Assembly: GCA_910578345.1 (NCBI GenBank)
Contig: CAJTRA010000001.1
Span: forward strand, 230,115 to 294,114
Direction: 5' to 3'
Length of the DNA stretch: 64,000 nt
Origin: an uncultured Lachnospiraceae bacterium
GTDB taxonomy: Bacteria > Bacillota > Clostridia > Lachnospirales > Lachnospiraceae
The stretch's first letter is position 1, and each line of letters opens with the position of its first letter. Below, piece by piece: positions 34,544-43,455 of this stretch. The position numbers and the translations under genes are program-made. A model generated the notes under the pieces. The model did no database searches, was not told the DNA's origin, and saw nothing but the letters and a program-made list of their open reading frames with translations.

Positions 34544-35824
34544 TTATTGATATACATTCTTTACCATTTTAACACAATATTCTTCTACTGTGTCAAAATT
34601 TATATTTTTACAGTTTTCACTGTACTCCCGGCACAGATCCGGCGCTTCCCACAGTTCTCTGATATGCTCTGTCAGATCCTGCACATCCCCTCCGCGGAAT
34701 AAGTCTCCCGTCCTGCCCGGCTGTACCAGCTCCGGTGCGCCGCCTAAGTCAGAAGCGAGCACCGGCGTGCCATATGCCTGTGATTCCATGACAGAAAAGG
34801 GACAGTTTTCATACCACTCAGAAGGATAAACACTGAATCTTGCACCTGCGATCAGGCTGCGTAACGCTTCTCCCGAAACAAACCCCCTGTTTTCCACATT
34901 GGCGGTCTGGTTCACTTTCTCTTCCAACGGTCCTGTCCCCGCGAAGACAAAAGGGATCTCCTGCAGCGCCCGGCAGGCCTGAAGCAGTGTTTCCGTTCCT
35001 TTTTCTTCCGCGTAACGCCCGAAATATAAAACGTAGTCTCCTCTTCCCGCCTGTTCTTTTACCGTCTTTCTATCTTCCGCTGTGTTTGCACTGTCAGCCT
35101 TCTTTCCGCCACGCCTTTTCTTCCCGGTTCCCATGCCGGCCGTCTCTTGATTGATAAAATTGTGCATCATGATCGTCTTATCTGCCAGCAGCGGATCGGT
35201 GTCCAACTGTTTCTTCATAAACTCGCTGGGACATACAATCACATCCACCATACCGTAAGTCTTGCGAAGGGCATAATATTTCGCCTCCACAGTTCCCAGA
35301 ATGCTCTTGACCCTGGAATTATGAATACACCGGTTCTTACTGCACTGTTTGAAGTCGCCGCCGCGGCAGGCAAAGCAGATCTCGCCGGTCGCAGGAATCC
35401 GCATCATATGATTCGGGCATACCCACTGATAGTCATGCGCCGTATAGATGATTTTAATACGTTTCCCGCGTTTCTTCTCAAAAGCACGCACAGCATAGAT
35501 GATCGAGGGCGTCAGTTGGAAATTGATATTATTCAAATGCACCACATCCGGTCCAAAGTCCTCCAGAACACGCCGGATCTTCCGCTTCGCCTCACCGGAA
35601 TAAATGATACGGATCGGATAGAGCAGCTTTCCCGGCCCGCGCGCATGGAAATCCATGTCCGCCGTATAGCTCTCAATACGGTTGCCGACAATCCTTCCCT
35701 CATGTTCCATGCCGAAATACTGTACCTCATGTCCCTTCTTCTGTAATTGTTCCCCTAATTGAAAGATATAAGTCTCTGATCCGCCATTTGGATAGAGAAA
35801 CTTATTGACCATTAATACTTTCAT
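34544..35824 (-). CDS. GT4 family glycosyltransferase
   Basis: The start is set at the ATG 35824 (MKVLMVNKFLYPNGGSETY), the classic GT4 opening with the GGSE loop; the reading frame stays open 47 codons upstream through the hairpin region, but that part has no family resemblance. About 426 residues. YFGRYAEEKGTETLLQA near residue 275 and YPSEWYENCPFSVMESQAYG near 345 hold the donor-binding E-x7-E. A Cys-rich loop (CFACRGGDFKQCSKNRC) near 160 is shared by many Clostridia GT4s. A basic, Gly/Lys-rich stretch near 255 is atypical. It precedes the radical SAM gene by 30 bases. Confidence 0.85.
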   Translation of the reverse strand: MKVLMVNKFLYPNGGSETYIFQLGEQLQKKGHEVQYFGMEHEGRIVGNRIESYTADMDFHARGPGKLLYPIRIIYSGEAKRKIRRVLEDFGPDVVHLNNINFQLTPSIIYAVRAFEKKRGKRIKIIYTAHDYQWVCPNHMMRIPATGEICFACRGGDFKQCSKNRCIHNSRVKSILGTVEAKYYALRKTYGMVDVIVCPSEFMKKQLDTDPLLADKTIMMHNFINQETAGMGTGKKRRGGKKADSANTAEDRKTVKEQAGRGDYVLYFGRYAEEKGTETLLQACRALQEIPFVFAGTGPLEEKVNQTANVENRGFVSGEALRSLIAGARFSVYPSEWYENCPFSVMESQAYGTPVLASDLGGAPELVQPGRTGDLFRGGDVQDLTEHIRELWEAPDLCREYSENCKNINFDTVEEYCVKMVKNVYQ

Positions 35825-35851
35825 CTTATCTTTTTCCACCCTACTCGTCAT

Positions 35852-35988
35852 GATTCCGCTCTGCGGAATCTTAAAATCCAAAGACAAGCAAACTTGTCTG
35901 AGAGAATGCCCGTATTTTAGGCATTCTCTTGTGTGAGACTTAGTACTTCTTCGCGAAGCAGCCATTGCTGCGAGTGATTAGAAGTACT
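35852..35988 (-). repeat. four-hairpin intergenic array, family 1, copy 2
   Basis: This fills the gap between the CotH-like gene and the GT4 start. The stems are: GATTCCGC/GCGGAATC (35852-35859, 35863-35870); AGACAAG/CTTGTCT (35882-35888, 35893-35899); AGAGAATGCC/GGCATTCTCT (35901-35910, 35920-35929); and AGTACTTC/GAAGTACT (35942-35949, 35981-35988), with an inner GCAGC/GCTGC. The third stem and the following TTGTGTGA match copy 1, while the other stems differ in sequence but keep their pairing and order. Confidence 0.62.
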
Positions 35989-35995
35989 TCTCACA

Positions 35996-37861
35996 CTACT
36001 CCCACTTCGCATTATAGAACACCGTGTCTGCATAGATCGGAATCTGCCTCCGATACCTCTCTCCGGTATACTCATCTGTCCAGCCCTGATACATGCTTTC
36101 ATCATACTCAAGTGGATGCTCAAGCTCCTGGCCGTCCATAATCTCCATCGTATCGATCACCCCTTCATAGTTGGCGAAGGTGACCGTATGCATCGATCCG
36201 TCGGAAGGAACCGGAAATTCTTCATGGGCAACGTCCCACCGCTCGCACAGCCAATTCAGCCTTCTTGCGATAAAGTATTTCAGATACCTGATATTATCGA
36301 CATACTCCGGATATTTCCCGGTCGAATCTCCCTTGATATTCTTATCTGCCCACAAGACGCTGTCCATCTTAAGCGACGCTCCGATCCACTCCGCATATTC
36401 GTCAATCCCGCTCTCAAGCAGCTCCTCAAAGAAGGGCAGTATCTTCCGGTATTCTTCCACCACCCGCGCTCTCAGCTGTGGATTCTCATAAAGCCTCGCA
36501 TACCAGTCCAGGACATTTGACGCATTCTCTGTCGTCTCTACGATCGACAGCGTGTAATCATATCCTGCCTCGCTGTCAGAGTTGCGCTCTCCCAAAGAGT
36601 TATCGTAATCCCACATGGGGCCGGAATAGAGTTTTCTGTCATTCTGTTCTTTATAGAAAAACATACTGGTGAGTCCGGCGTCTGTGTTGAGCACTACTTC
36701 TTCTAAGAGAAATCTCCTGGCAAAACTGTCCAGATCCAAATATTCCCAGATCTGCGGATCGCCCTCCCGCACCATCCGCTCAATATTTTCCACACAGGCC
36801 TGTATATATTCCACCTGCTCTCTGGATGCGTGTCTTGGTGCATTGATCGTAAATTGCTCTCCCGCCGGGGTCACAAAGCCATTTGCCTCCGCCGCATAGT
36901 GCTTTGGATGATCCTTCTCAATCAGATAACCGCCTGTGATATTGTCGCCGTTCTCTATTAAATAACCCTTGCTATTTTCTTCCTGATAGGGTGCCGCGTT
37001 ATCAATATCCTTATTATATCGCTTGTTATCTTTCTCAAGATCATAGATATCTACCCGCCCTTCCCCTACACTGACAGACTCTGTCAAAAGATAACATCCC
37101 GCATATTCCCCGTTCAGATACAGATCTATCCAGGCTCCCTGGGTACTGTACGCCATGCCCATCTCCTGTGCCAAATCCATGGCGATCTTGTTATCCATCT
37201 TGCTTCCCTCACGCCACAGTGCAAGCAGCCGCCAACGGTCACTTCGATCCAGTCCGCATAAGGGAGATTTTTCTGCCAATTTCAAGGCGTAAGGCTTTTT
37301 CTCATAATTCCATGTCGAATTTCCACGGCCTGAGATGCGCTCCAATCTTCCCTGATATTCTGTATTGCCGTCTTCGCGCACAATGCAGATATCGCCTGTC
37401 TCCTCATTTTCCTTGTCTGCATTCAGATCTTCCATGCTTCCGCTGTCCGTATGGATAAAAACCGCCGGAATATTGGCTGACCGCATAAAGGTAACCGCAT
37501 AAGTACGTACCTCATAATCCGCATTCGTAACCTGCATCTGATACTCCCGCTCCTCTTCCCAGCGGAAAATATCTCCTTCTTCATACAGTGTTCCATCGAT
37601 CCATATTTTGTTCTCTTCCAGCCCCTTAAGCTTCACCCGCGGCGCTCTGACACAGGAGGGCAGGAAGAAATAATCTTTTTTCTCCTCTTCATCCTGCCAC
37701 AGATCAACTCGATTCACACTGCGTTCCTGGTGAATGGCGACATAAGGACCCCCACCGTCGATCGCAAGAAATACTCTGTTTTTTCCCACATAATTCCCAT
37801 ACAGCAGTCCCAATCCCAGAAAGATCACAAGCATCAGGAGCAGATAATTTCTTTTACGCAT
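35996..37861 (-). CDS. membrane-anchored CotH-kinase-like protein
   Basis: A 621-residue protein with an N-terminal helix (residues 4-22) and then an extracytoplasmic part. CotH features are ISGRGNSTWNYEKKPYALKL near residue 188, GSKMDNKIAMDLAQEMGM near 225, IDLYLNGEYAGCYLLTE near 250 and SGPMWDYDNSLGER near 430. The C-terminus (VTFANYEGVIDTMEIMDG) looks like a degenerate InlB-type repeat. Its layout matches the homologue at 23011, with the same HTDSGSMEDLNADKENEE-like acidic block near 140. It lies 3 bases after the GT26-GT4 gene. The kinase-fold role in a glycan locus is unproven. Confidence 0.85.
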   Translation of the reverse strand: MRKRNYLLLMLVIFLGLGLLYGNYVGKNRVFLAIDGGGPYVAIHQERSVNRVDLWQDEEEKKDYFFLPSCVRAPRVKLKGLEENKIWIDGTLYEEGDIFRWEEEREYQMQVTNADYEVRTYAVTFMRSANIPAVFIHTDSGSMEDLNADKENEETGDICIVREDGNTEYQGRLERISGRGNSTWNYEKKPYALKLAEKSPLCGLDRSDRWRLLALWREGSKMDNKIAMDLAQEMGMAYSTQGAWIDLYLNGEYAGCYLLTESVSVGEGRVDIYDLEKDNKRYNKDIDNAAPYQEENSKGYLIENGDNITGGYLIEKDHPKHYAAEANGFVTPAGEQFTINAPRHASREQVEYIQACVENIERMVREGDPQIWEYLDLDSFARRFLLEEVVLNTDAGLTSMFFYKEQNDRKLYSGPMWDYDNSLGERNSDSEAGYDYTLSIVETTENASNVLDWYARLYENPQLRARVVEEYRKILPFFEELLESGIDEYAEWIGASLKMDSVLWADKNIKGDSTGKYPEYVDNIRYLKYFIARRLNWLCERWDVAHEEFPVPSDGSMHTVTFANYEGVIDTMEIMDGQELEHPLEYDESMYQGWTDEYTGERYRRQIPIYADTVFYNAKWE

Positions 37862-37863
37862 CT

Positions 37864-39882
37864 TTACTTCCTTCTATATAACCGGATCGTCTCATCCACT
37901 ACATCATCCCAACGATACTTCCCACAGATAAAATCAGCGCTTCGATCTCCATATTCCTTCACAATCTCCGGATGTGCCTGCAGATCCTGCAGCTTCCTTT
38001 GCAGATCTTTCACATCTCCTTTACGGAAGATGAACGCATTGTCCTCCACCACCTCTGTATTCTCGCAGATATCGCTGACAAGGCAGCAGTCCCCATAACT
38101 CATCGCTTCTAACAGGGTCAACGCCATACCTTCCACATCGCTTGGCAGCACAAAGGCATAGGCATTAGAATACAATTCCTCCAGGATCTGTCCCTGCACA
38201 AAATCCGTCATGATGACCCGCTCATCAAGCGCCGCCATCCGATGGATCTGATCCATATACTCTACCGCATGGCTGTTACCGCCTGCGATCACCAGTTTCT
38301 TATCCGTATCTAATTTCGAAAATGCCTCGATCAGATAATGCACTCCCTTTTCCGGTACGATTCTTCCAAGGGACAGGAAATAGCCGTCTTTCTCAAGGCC
38401 GTATTTCTCTTTGATCATCTGCGGCTGTCTCTGCATGGGCTTGCTGATGCCATTGGGGATATAAGTAACCTGTCTATGATACGTATCTTCAAAATACTGC
38501 CGCACATTCTCGGATAGCACGATCACTTCGTCCGCATACTTCGCCGCCATCTTTTCCCCAAATTTAATGACATACGATGCGAAATTCCCCCACTTGGCCC
38601 TCTGCCAGTCCAGACCATGGATCGTCGCAACCACCCTTTTATGGAAAAGCTTCGGGATCCACAGCATCGCGCATGGACCCTCTGCATGATAATGGATCAC
38701 ATCATATCTGCCAAACAATGCCCGAATCGTCGCCAGAAAGCTGTAAACGATCGCATTCAGCTTGCTTGTCCTGAAAGTCGGTATAATATACACTCTGACC
38801 CCTTTATAGAATTTCCTGCCCTTCCAGCCATATTCCTCATCGTATTTCTTCCCGGATACATGGTGTCCATAACGGTTATAGGCATCCACATAATGACCTT
38901 TGGCTGCCAATCGTACCGCCAGCTCCTCCACCACGATCTCCACACCACCCTCTCTGGACGGAATACGCTTGTGCCCGATCATGGCGATACGCAGCGCATC
39001 TTTTGCAAGTTTTGCTCTGCGGACGCGCTCAATCTGTCCTGTGGAATCTGCACTGACGCCCCCCGCTGCCGTCATCCTGTTATTCTTCGCAGCATATGCG
39101 TCCGCAGATTTTCTGCCGCGCAGTTTTCCTGACTCCTTACAAGTATGATAAACAAACGCGAAATTGGTACTCAGATACCGCGGCAGCATCCGTCTCGGAT
39201 CCTGGCTGATCCGGAAGACCCATTCCATACAAAAACGCTGCATCCATTCCGGCGCACGTTTCACAGTTCCGGCCAGGAAATCAAAAGCCGCTCCAACGCC
39301 GATCATCAGACCGTTTACTTTGTTCCTGTGCTCATACATCCACTTTTCCTGTTTCGGCGCTCCCAGCGCGACCCAGACGAAATCTGCCCCGCTGGCATTG
39401 ATCTTCCTGACAGCCTCCTCATCTTCTTCCTTCGTCAATTTGCGGAAAGGAGGAGCATACATACCGGCAATCTTGAGGGCCGGGTATTTCTGCAGCAAAG
39501 ACGCCCTCAGCTTTTCCAAAGTATGCTCTGTGCTGCCATAGAAATAATGGCTGTATCCCTTCTCCTGGGAAAGCTGCAAAATTGCAGGCATCAGATCCGG
39601 CCCCGGCACACGCATCGCATTGGTATATCCTCTCCTGCGGCTGACGATCGCCAGCGGCTGTCCGTCCGGCAGCGCCATCGCAGCGCTATTCTGTACCTTG
39701 CGGTACGCCTCATCCCGAAATGCCATCACCGTAGTGTGCACATTGGATACACAGATATAATTCCCTTTTAACGTCTCCAGATTACGCGTAATATAGGAGA
39801 TCGTCTTCTCCATATCTGTCACATTGATATTTGTCTTCAGTATTTTGCAGTATTGTAATTCTTCTTTGCCCATTCTCTCCAC
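37864..39882 (-). CDS. GT26 (WecG/TagA/CpsF) - GT4 fusion glycosyltransferase
   Basis: A 672-residue protein in which two transferases are joined. Residues 10-245 are GT26: NYICVSNVHTTVMAF, SAAMALPDGQPLAIVSRR, GPDLMPAIL and WVALGAPKQEKWMYEH carry the family's Asp and Gln motifs used in N-acetylmannosaminyl/UDP-sugar transfer to lipid-linked GlcNAc. A linker at 250-295 is basic. Residues 300-672 are GT4: RIAMIGHKRIPSREGGVEIVV, LGRIVPEKGVHYLIEAF and LPSDVEGMALTLLEAMSYG. The fusion would add two consecutive sugars early in assembly. Both halves look complete. Confidence 0.88.
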   Translation of the reverse strand: MERMGKEELQYCKILKTNINVTDMEKTISYITRNLETLKGNYICVSNVHTTVMAFRDEAYRKVQNSAAMALPDGQPLAIVSRRRGYTNAMRVPGPDLMPAILQLSQEKGYSHYFYGSTEHTLEKLRASLLQKYPALKIAGMYAPPFRKLTKEEDEEAVRKINASGADFVWVALGAPKQEKWMYEHRNKVNGLMIGVGAAFDFLAGTVKRAPEWMQRFCMEWVFRISQDPRRMLPRYLSTNFAFVYHTCKESGKLRGRKSADAYAAKNNRMTAAGGVSADSTGQIERVRRAKLAKDALRIAMIGHKRIPSREGGVEIVVEELAVRLAAKGHYVDAYNRYGHHVSGKKYDEEYGWKGRKFYKGVRVYIIPTFRTSKLNAIVYSFLATIRALFGRYDVIHYHAEGPCAMLWIPKLFHKRVVATIHGLDWQRAKWGNFASYVIKFGEKMAAKYADEVIVLSENVRQYFEDTYHRQVTYIPNGISKPMQRQPQMIKEKYGLEKDGYFLSLGRIVPEKGVHYLIEAFSKLDTDKKLVIAGGNSHAVEYMDQIHRMAALDERVIMTDFVQGQILEELYSNAYAFVLPSDVEGMALTLLEAMSYGDCCLVSDICENTEVVEDNAFIFRKGDVKDLQRKLQDLQAHPEIVKEYGDRSADFICGKYRWDDVVDETIRLYRRK

Positions 39883-39970
39883 CTATGCGCTTCTAAATCC
39901 TTTTCCTGTGTCCAGAACTTATCTCCTCTTTCCCCGCTCAGTGATAGCAGTTCAGCCTGCCGCTTCTCAG

Positions 39971-41551
39971 TCAGCGCCTCGAACGCTCTTTCCTGTGACA
40001 GTACACAATGCCTCCCATGCCGGCGAGAAAGCTGCCGATCAATCCACTGCCCACATAATACCTGCTCGTTTCCAGCGCCACCGCCTTGCCCTGTACAAGC
40101 TGCATCGGCGTCTTATCGTCCACATAATTCATGATCTTCCATCCCGCATAATGCGGATCTTCCACACTGGTCACATAGACAGAATCCTCATCCAACCCAT
40201 CCGTATAATGACGGGGCACCACATACCCTTCCGGCGCTCTGTAGAAAATGCCGCAGAGAATTACACCGATCGCCATCCCTGCTGCCGCCATACAAATAAT
40301 CCTGCGCCTGTTCCTTTTCCAGATCTCTCCCGCCTGCACCGCAAGCCTATCCGGAAGAGCGGCAAAGGGAAGCGCGACACTTTGCTGCATCTTTGGGAAA
40401 AGGCAGTATTCCTTTGCCCCGTCTTTCTGCAGAAACAACAGACTCCCCAAAAAGAGCAGCGTAACATTCTTAAAAGAAGTGTTAAATAACAGCGGTTCCG
40501 TCCATCCGGCTCCTAAGAAGCACACCAGAATAACCAGCTCCCTGGTCCGCTGCCTGTGCGTATCATAAAACAGCAGCGCAAAATATCCCACCATCAAGAT
40601 CACGAAGAAGACCAGCCCATAATTAATATAGCCCCATACATAAGAATTGTCCATCGTCATAGAAGACTTTACCACTTTCGAGATATCCGCCCCAAAAAGA
40701 CTGCGGTATTCTGACTTCAGGAACTGTTCTGCCAGCCAGATCCTTGTGTTCAATATAAAATTCAACTTCTGTATCATACGGGAAAACCGATTTCCGTTAA
40801 TAAAAAACGGTAATACAAACGACAGGATCAGGCAGACCGGCAGAACCAGATTCGCCAGCGCCTTCTCCACGATGCCAAACCGCGGCCGGAACCGCACATA
40901 CAGCTCACCCACAAGCAGAACCGTCACGATTCCAAATCCGGTGTAGCTGATCGAGTAGAAAAATACCAGCAGATTTCCCGCCATCAGAATCGCAAAATGT
41001 CTGAATCTATAATTCTCCCCCAATTCATAGAGAAGAAAGGCACAAAGCGCCATATAAGTAATATGCAGGATATTCGGATGGCTGAATCCCAGACTCCAGC
41101 GGAAGATATGCCCCAGACCCATCTTTGCATGTACACGGTACACCGTATGCTCTATGCGCAGGAAAGAAAAGATACTTAAGAAAACCGCACAGGCAGACCA
41201 CACCCACAGTCCTACATGAAAAGCCTTTTTCACTGAAATGTTCTTCATGCCAAGTACCGTAAAACTTAAGAAAAGGATTCCCCTTTCCCTGGAATGATAG
41301 TACACAATCGCTGTGAGGAGCAGCAAAAAGGTCACCATGATCCACTGTCTCTTCGTGTAGGGCGTAATCGCCAGCTTCACAAGGGCAAACAGAAATGCCG
41401 GAATGACCAGCAGTTCAAAAAGCTTCTGTCCCTCATAAAGTCCCAATCCCTTCGTGATCGACAACAGCACAAAGAAACCAAAATAGCATGCCTCTTCCCA
41501 TGTCACTTCTAATTTATGCTCAAGTGCAGTCTTCTTAATCGATCGGTTCAT
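39971..41551 (-). CDS. Wzy-like O-antigen polymerase/ligase membrane protein
   Basis: The ATG at 41551 (MNRSIKKTALEHK) is preferred because AAAGG lies 9 bases upstream; a TTG 17 codons earlier has no binding site. The protein is about 526 residues, with ten or more helices and the LGFSHPNILHITYMALCAF segment near residue 145 that resembles the polymerase at 53154 (GMGHPNALACMF). The C-terminal 130 residues have one more helix pair around a soluble loop (YVVPRHYTDGLDEDSVYV). Wzy proteins join lipid-linked repeat units. It follows the terminator at 41637-41667 and may start a new transcript. Confidence 0.75.
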   Translation of the reverse strand: MNRSIKKTALEHKLEVTWEEACYFGFFVLLSITKGLGLYEGQKLFELLVIPAFLFALVKLAITPYTKRQWIMVTFLLLLTAIVYYHSRERGILFLSFTVLGMKNISVKKAFHVGLWVWSACAVFLSIFSFLRIEHTVYRVHAKMGLGHIFRWSLGFSHPNILHITYMALCAFLLYELGENYRFRHFAILMAGNLLVFFYSISYTGFGIVTVLLVGELYVRFRPRFGIVEKALANLVLPVCLILSFVLPFFINGNRFSRMIQKLNFILNTRIWLAEQFLKSEYRSLFGADISKVVKSSMTMDNSYVWGYINYGLVFFVILMVGYFALLFYDTHRQRTRELVILVCFLGAGWTEPLLFNTSFKNVTLLFLGSLLFLQKDGAKEYCLFPKMQQSVALPFAALPDRLAVQAGEIWKRNRRRIICMAAAGMAIGVILCGIFYRAPEGYVVPRHYTDGLDEDSVYVTSVEDPHYAGWKIMNYVDDKTPMQLVQGKAVALETSRYYVGSGLIGSFLAGMGGIVYCHRKERSRR

Positions 41552-41629
41552 TCTCTTCTGCCTTTCTATCTCTGCAATCCTATTGTCTTCCTTATCCTTC
41601 AAGAAAATACACAGCCGTCAGCTTGTTTT

Positions 41630-41658
41630 ATTATATAAAAAATGCGCCTTAAACACAA
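41630..41658 (-). promoter_or_regulatory. promoter-like sequence overlapping the terminator
   Basis: TTGTGT at 41653-41658 and a perfect TATAAT at 41630-41635, spacing 17 bases. The -35 lies in the terminator loop and the -10 in its U-tract side. It would drive the Wzy-like gene and onward genes after the upstream unit has been terminated. The -35 is weak (3 of 6). Confidence 0.4.
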
Positions 41659-41667
41659 GGCGCATTC
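41637..41667 (-). terminator. intrinsic terminator of the RelA/SpoT unit
   Basis: Minus-strand stem AATGCGCCTT with AAGGCGCATT (plus-strand positions 41657-41666 and 41641-41650) closes a 6-base loop, followed by TTTT and then AT-rich sequence. It lies 37 bases after the 181-residue gene's stop, so it ends that unit. Confidence 0.85.
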
Positions 41668-41703
41668 CTACTGTTTTGTTCTGCTGCGGTAACAGTCATT
41701 CTG

Positions 41704-42249
41704 CTACTTCTGTCGGTCTGCACAATATTGATAATCTCGTCCTGCCTCGAAAGCCATGATCATAAATTCAATATTCTGCGCTGTGAATAACCGATACTGA
41801 AAAAAATATTTCATCGTATTGACAAAATCGTCTATCCTTTGTGATTTTTCTGACACAATGACAACATCCGACGGATTATTGAATAAATAAGCACGCAGCA
41901 TTTCTCCTACTGCATCCTCATTCACATAAACCAGGTCACATGCTTTCCCGACATCCAAAATCTGCAATGGTTTATGACGCAGAATCCAAAACGCTGTATA
42001 TGCCATGATCTTAGTATCATTCACTAAATCTATTCCCTGAAAATCTTTCAGGCGATAGATATCAACAAAATAATCCACCACAATATGTTTTAAGATCTCC
42101 GGAACAATACAAACCCTGTTCGACAATTGTTTTCGTTTCAAATAAGCAGCCAGCATATCATAAAGAAATTCACAACGGCTGGCTACCTTTTCTTCCCCAA
42201 ATTTATCTAAAATAAAATCATATCCTTCTTTCTTGCCGTCAAAATCCAA
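41704..42249 (-). CDS. unrecognised 181-residue protein of the RelA/SpoT unit
   Basis: No family recognised. The protein is mostly helical, mixed in charge, with no signal peptide or membrane helix. Segments are GYDFILDKFGEEKVASRCEF near residue 9, HIVVDYFVDIYRLKDFQG near 54, WILRHKPLQILDVGKACDLV near 86 and a C-terminal FVNTMKYFFQYRLFTAQNIE. It starts at TTG (42249), overlapping the 71-residue gene by 11 bases, with AAAGGA about 13 bases upstream, a poor start. In frame, the previous stop is only six codons upstream. A frameshift joining it to the 71-residue protein, or an antitoxin/partner role for the nucleotidyltransferase, are both possible. Confidence 0.6.
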   Translation of the reverse strand: MDFDGKKEGYDFILDKFGEEKVASRCEFLYDMLAAYLKRKQLSNRVCIVPEILKHIVVDYFVDIYRLKDFQGIDLVNDTKIMAYTAFWILRHKPLQILDVGKACDLVYVNEDAVGEMLRAYLFNNPSDVVIVSEKSQRIDDFVNTMKYFFQYRLFTAQNIEFMIMAFEAGRDYQYCADRQK

Positions 42250-42454
42250 GATAAGTACATCCTTTCTTTAATAGTCTGTTTTCCATCATAGCATGTCCGC
42301 AAGACCCCATATATCTGCTCATCTCATATACAAACAGTTCTTCCGGACCTCCTTTGAATTCTTCCCCATGATTGATCAAATGATTCTTCGGAAACTCTCC
42401 TGTGCGAATCTCCATTACTAACTGTCTTCCAATCTGCAGCCCTGTACTTGTCAT
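42239..42454 (-). CDS. unrecognised 71-residue protein of the RelA/SpoT unit
   Basis: A small soluble protein, MTSTGLQIGRQLVMEIR at the start, then EEFKGGPEELFVYEMSRY and a basic Cys-containing end. Its ATG overlaps the RelA/SpoT gene stop as ATGA, with AGGAGG 10 bases upstream, which is a strong coupled start. No family recognised. Size and coupling to a nucleotidyltransferase fit an antitoxin or regulator, but nothing else supports it. Confidence 0.6.
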   Translation of the reverse strand: MTSTGLQIGRQLVMEIRTGEFPKNHLINHGEEFKGGPEELFVYEMSRYMGSCGHAMMENRLLKKGCTYLGF

Positions 42455-43422
42455 CCCTCTAGATCCTCCTGCTTATCGACCAACTCCGCCCTGAAATCTG
42501 TAAACTGTCTGCTTATGTCCTGTAACCGATCTAGCACAAAGTCGATATTCTTTATCTGTTCCTGCGAAATAACCCAGCCATTGCCTTTCCCGTCTCTATA
42601 CATTCCCTTACTATCATATATTTCTTTCATAATATCATTCATATTACAGGAAATATTCGTGAGTGCATTTAACATCTGCGACATCTGACGCAACGCTCCA
42701 TAGGAGGGGTGATACTCACGCTTATAGACATAATTATGATCGCAGTCGCTCCACGCTTCATCATAAATGGTTCGTACCTGTAATTCAATGTAAGTGTTTT
42801 CAAAAGAAAGAATATAGTGAATTCCTCTATATCCTGTTTTCTTCAACTTAACTTTAAGCCCTTCCTTGATATATTCCTGAATCGAATCTCCTCTCGCATA
42901 ATAGACGGTCGGCCATTCAGCCTGAAAGCGCTCCCCTAAGCAATGCTCTAATAGCTCATTTTTATCATATAACTTCTTTGCTAATAAAGGAAATTCTTTC
43001 AAAAGCTGCTTATGGATCATCAGCCAATTGCCCCGATAATTAATAATGAAGCGAATACCAATAAGGTCTGTTATAATGTTATCATAATTAAACGCGTTTA
43101 TCCCATAATATTTACTGTCGAATGCCATAATATTCTCTGACCTCTTACTAATGACTTTACACAAAAGACTGCTCTTCTCTTTCACCCGACCGCTGCTCAA
43201 ATGAATTCCTTCTATCTTTTGATCCATAAAGTTCATACAACTCTGCTTTACCACAGACAGCTCTTTTACCTTATTCTCATACAATCTGTAAATCTCACTG
43301 CAGATCCGTTCTGTCTGTGGCTCCTGTTTCAAAACTTCACATTCATAGGCATCCAGCTCCGCAACAATATCAATCAGCTTATATTCTGACAATAACCTGT
43401 TCCAATATTCTGTCCACTCCAC
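42451..43422 (-). CDS. RelA/SpoT-fold nucleotidyltransferase (alarmone synthetase-like)
   Basis: A 323-residue protein. Residues 45-220 match the RelA/SpoT synthetase domain: GRVKEKSSLLCKVISKR near 78 (the R-x-K-x-x-S-S-x-x-x-K basic entry), IITDLIGIRFIINY near 114 (metal-binding Asp), KTGYRGIHYILSFENTYIEL near 196 (the Y-R-G/S-I/L-H nucleotide-stacking motif) and ELQVRTIYDEAWSDCDHNYVY near 214 (catalytic Glu, E-x-Q-x-R-T). The C-terminal 90 residues are helical (NWVISQEQIKNIDFVLD). No HD hydrolase, TGS or ACT domain, so it is a small synthetase-type enzyme: (p)ppGpp or (p)ppApp synthesis, or tRNA pyrophosphorylation as in toxSAS toxins. GTG start with AGAGG 8 bases upstream. Confidence 0.85.
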   Translation of the reverse strand: MEWTEYWNRLLSEYKLIDIVAELDAYECEVLKQEPQTERICSEIYRLYENKVKELSVVKQSCMNFMDQKIEGIHLSSGRVKEKSSLLCKVISKRSENIMAFDSKYYGINAFNYDNIITDLIGIRFIINYRGNWLMIHKQLLKEFPLLAKKLYDKNELLEHCLGERFQAEWPTVYYARGDSIQEYIKEGLKVKLKKTGYRGIHYILSFENTYIELQVRTIYDEAWSDCDHNYVYKREYHPSYGALRQMSQMLNALTNISCNMNDIMKEIYDSKGMYRDGKGNGWVISQEQIKNIDFVLDRLQDISRQFTDFRAELVDKQEDLEG

Positions 43423-43455
43423 ACTACATTCCTCTTTATCTGTATAAGTCTTTGT

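Noticed and set aside
37864..39882. The GT26-GT4 gene considered as two genes joined by a sequencing error
   Set aside because: The frame is continuous with a plausible basic linker, no internal stop, and no start with a binding site at the second domain, so a true fusion is preferred.
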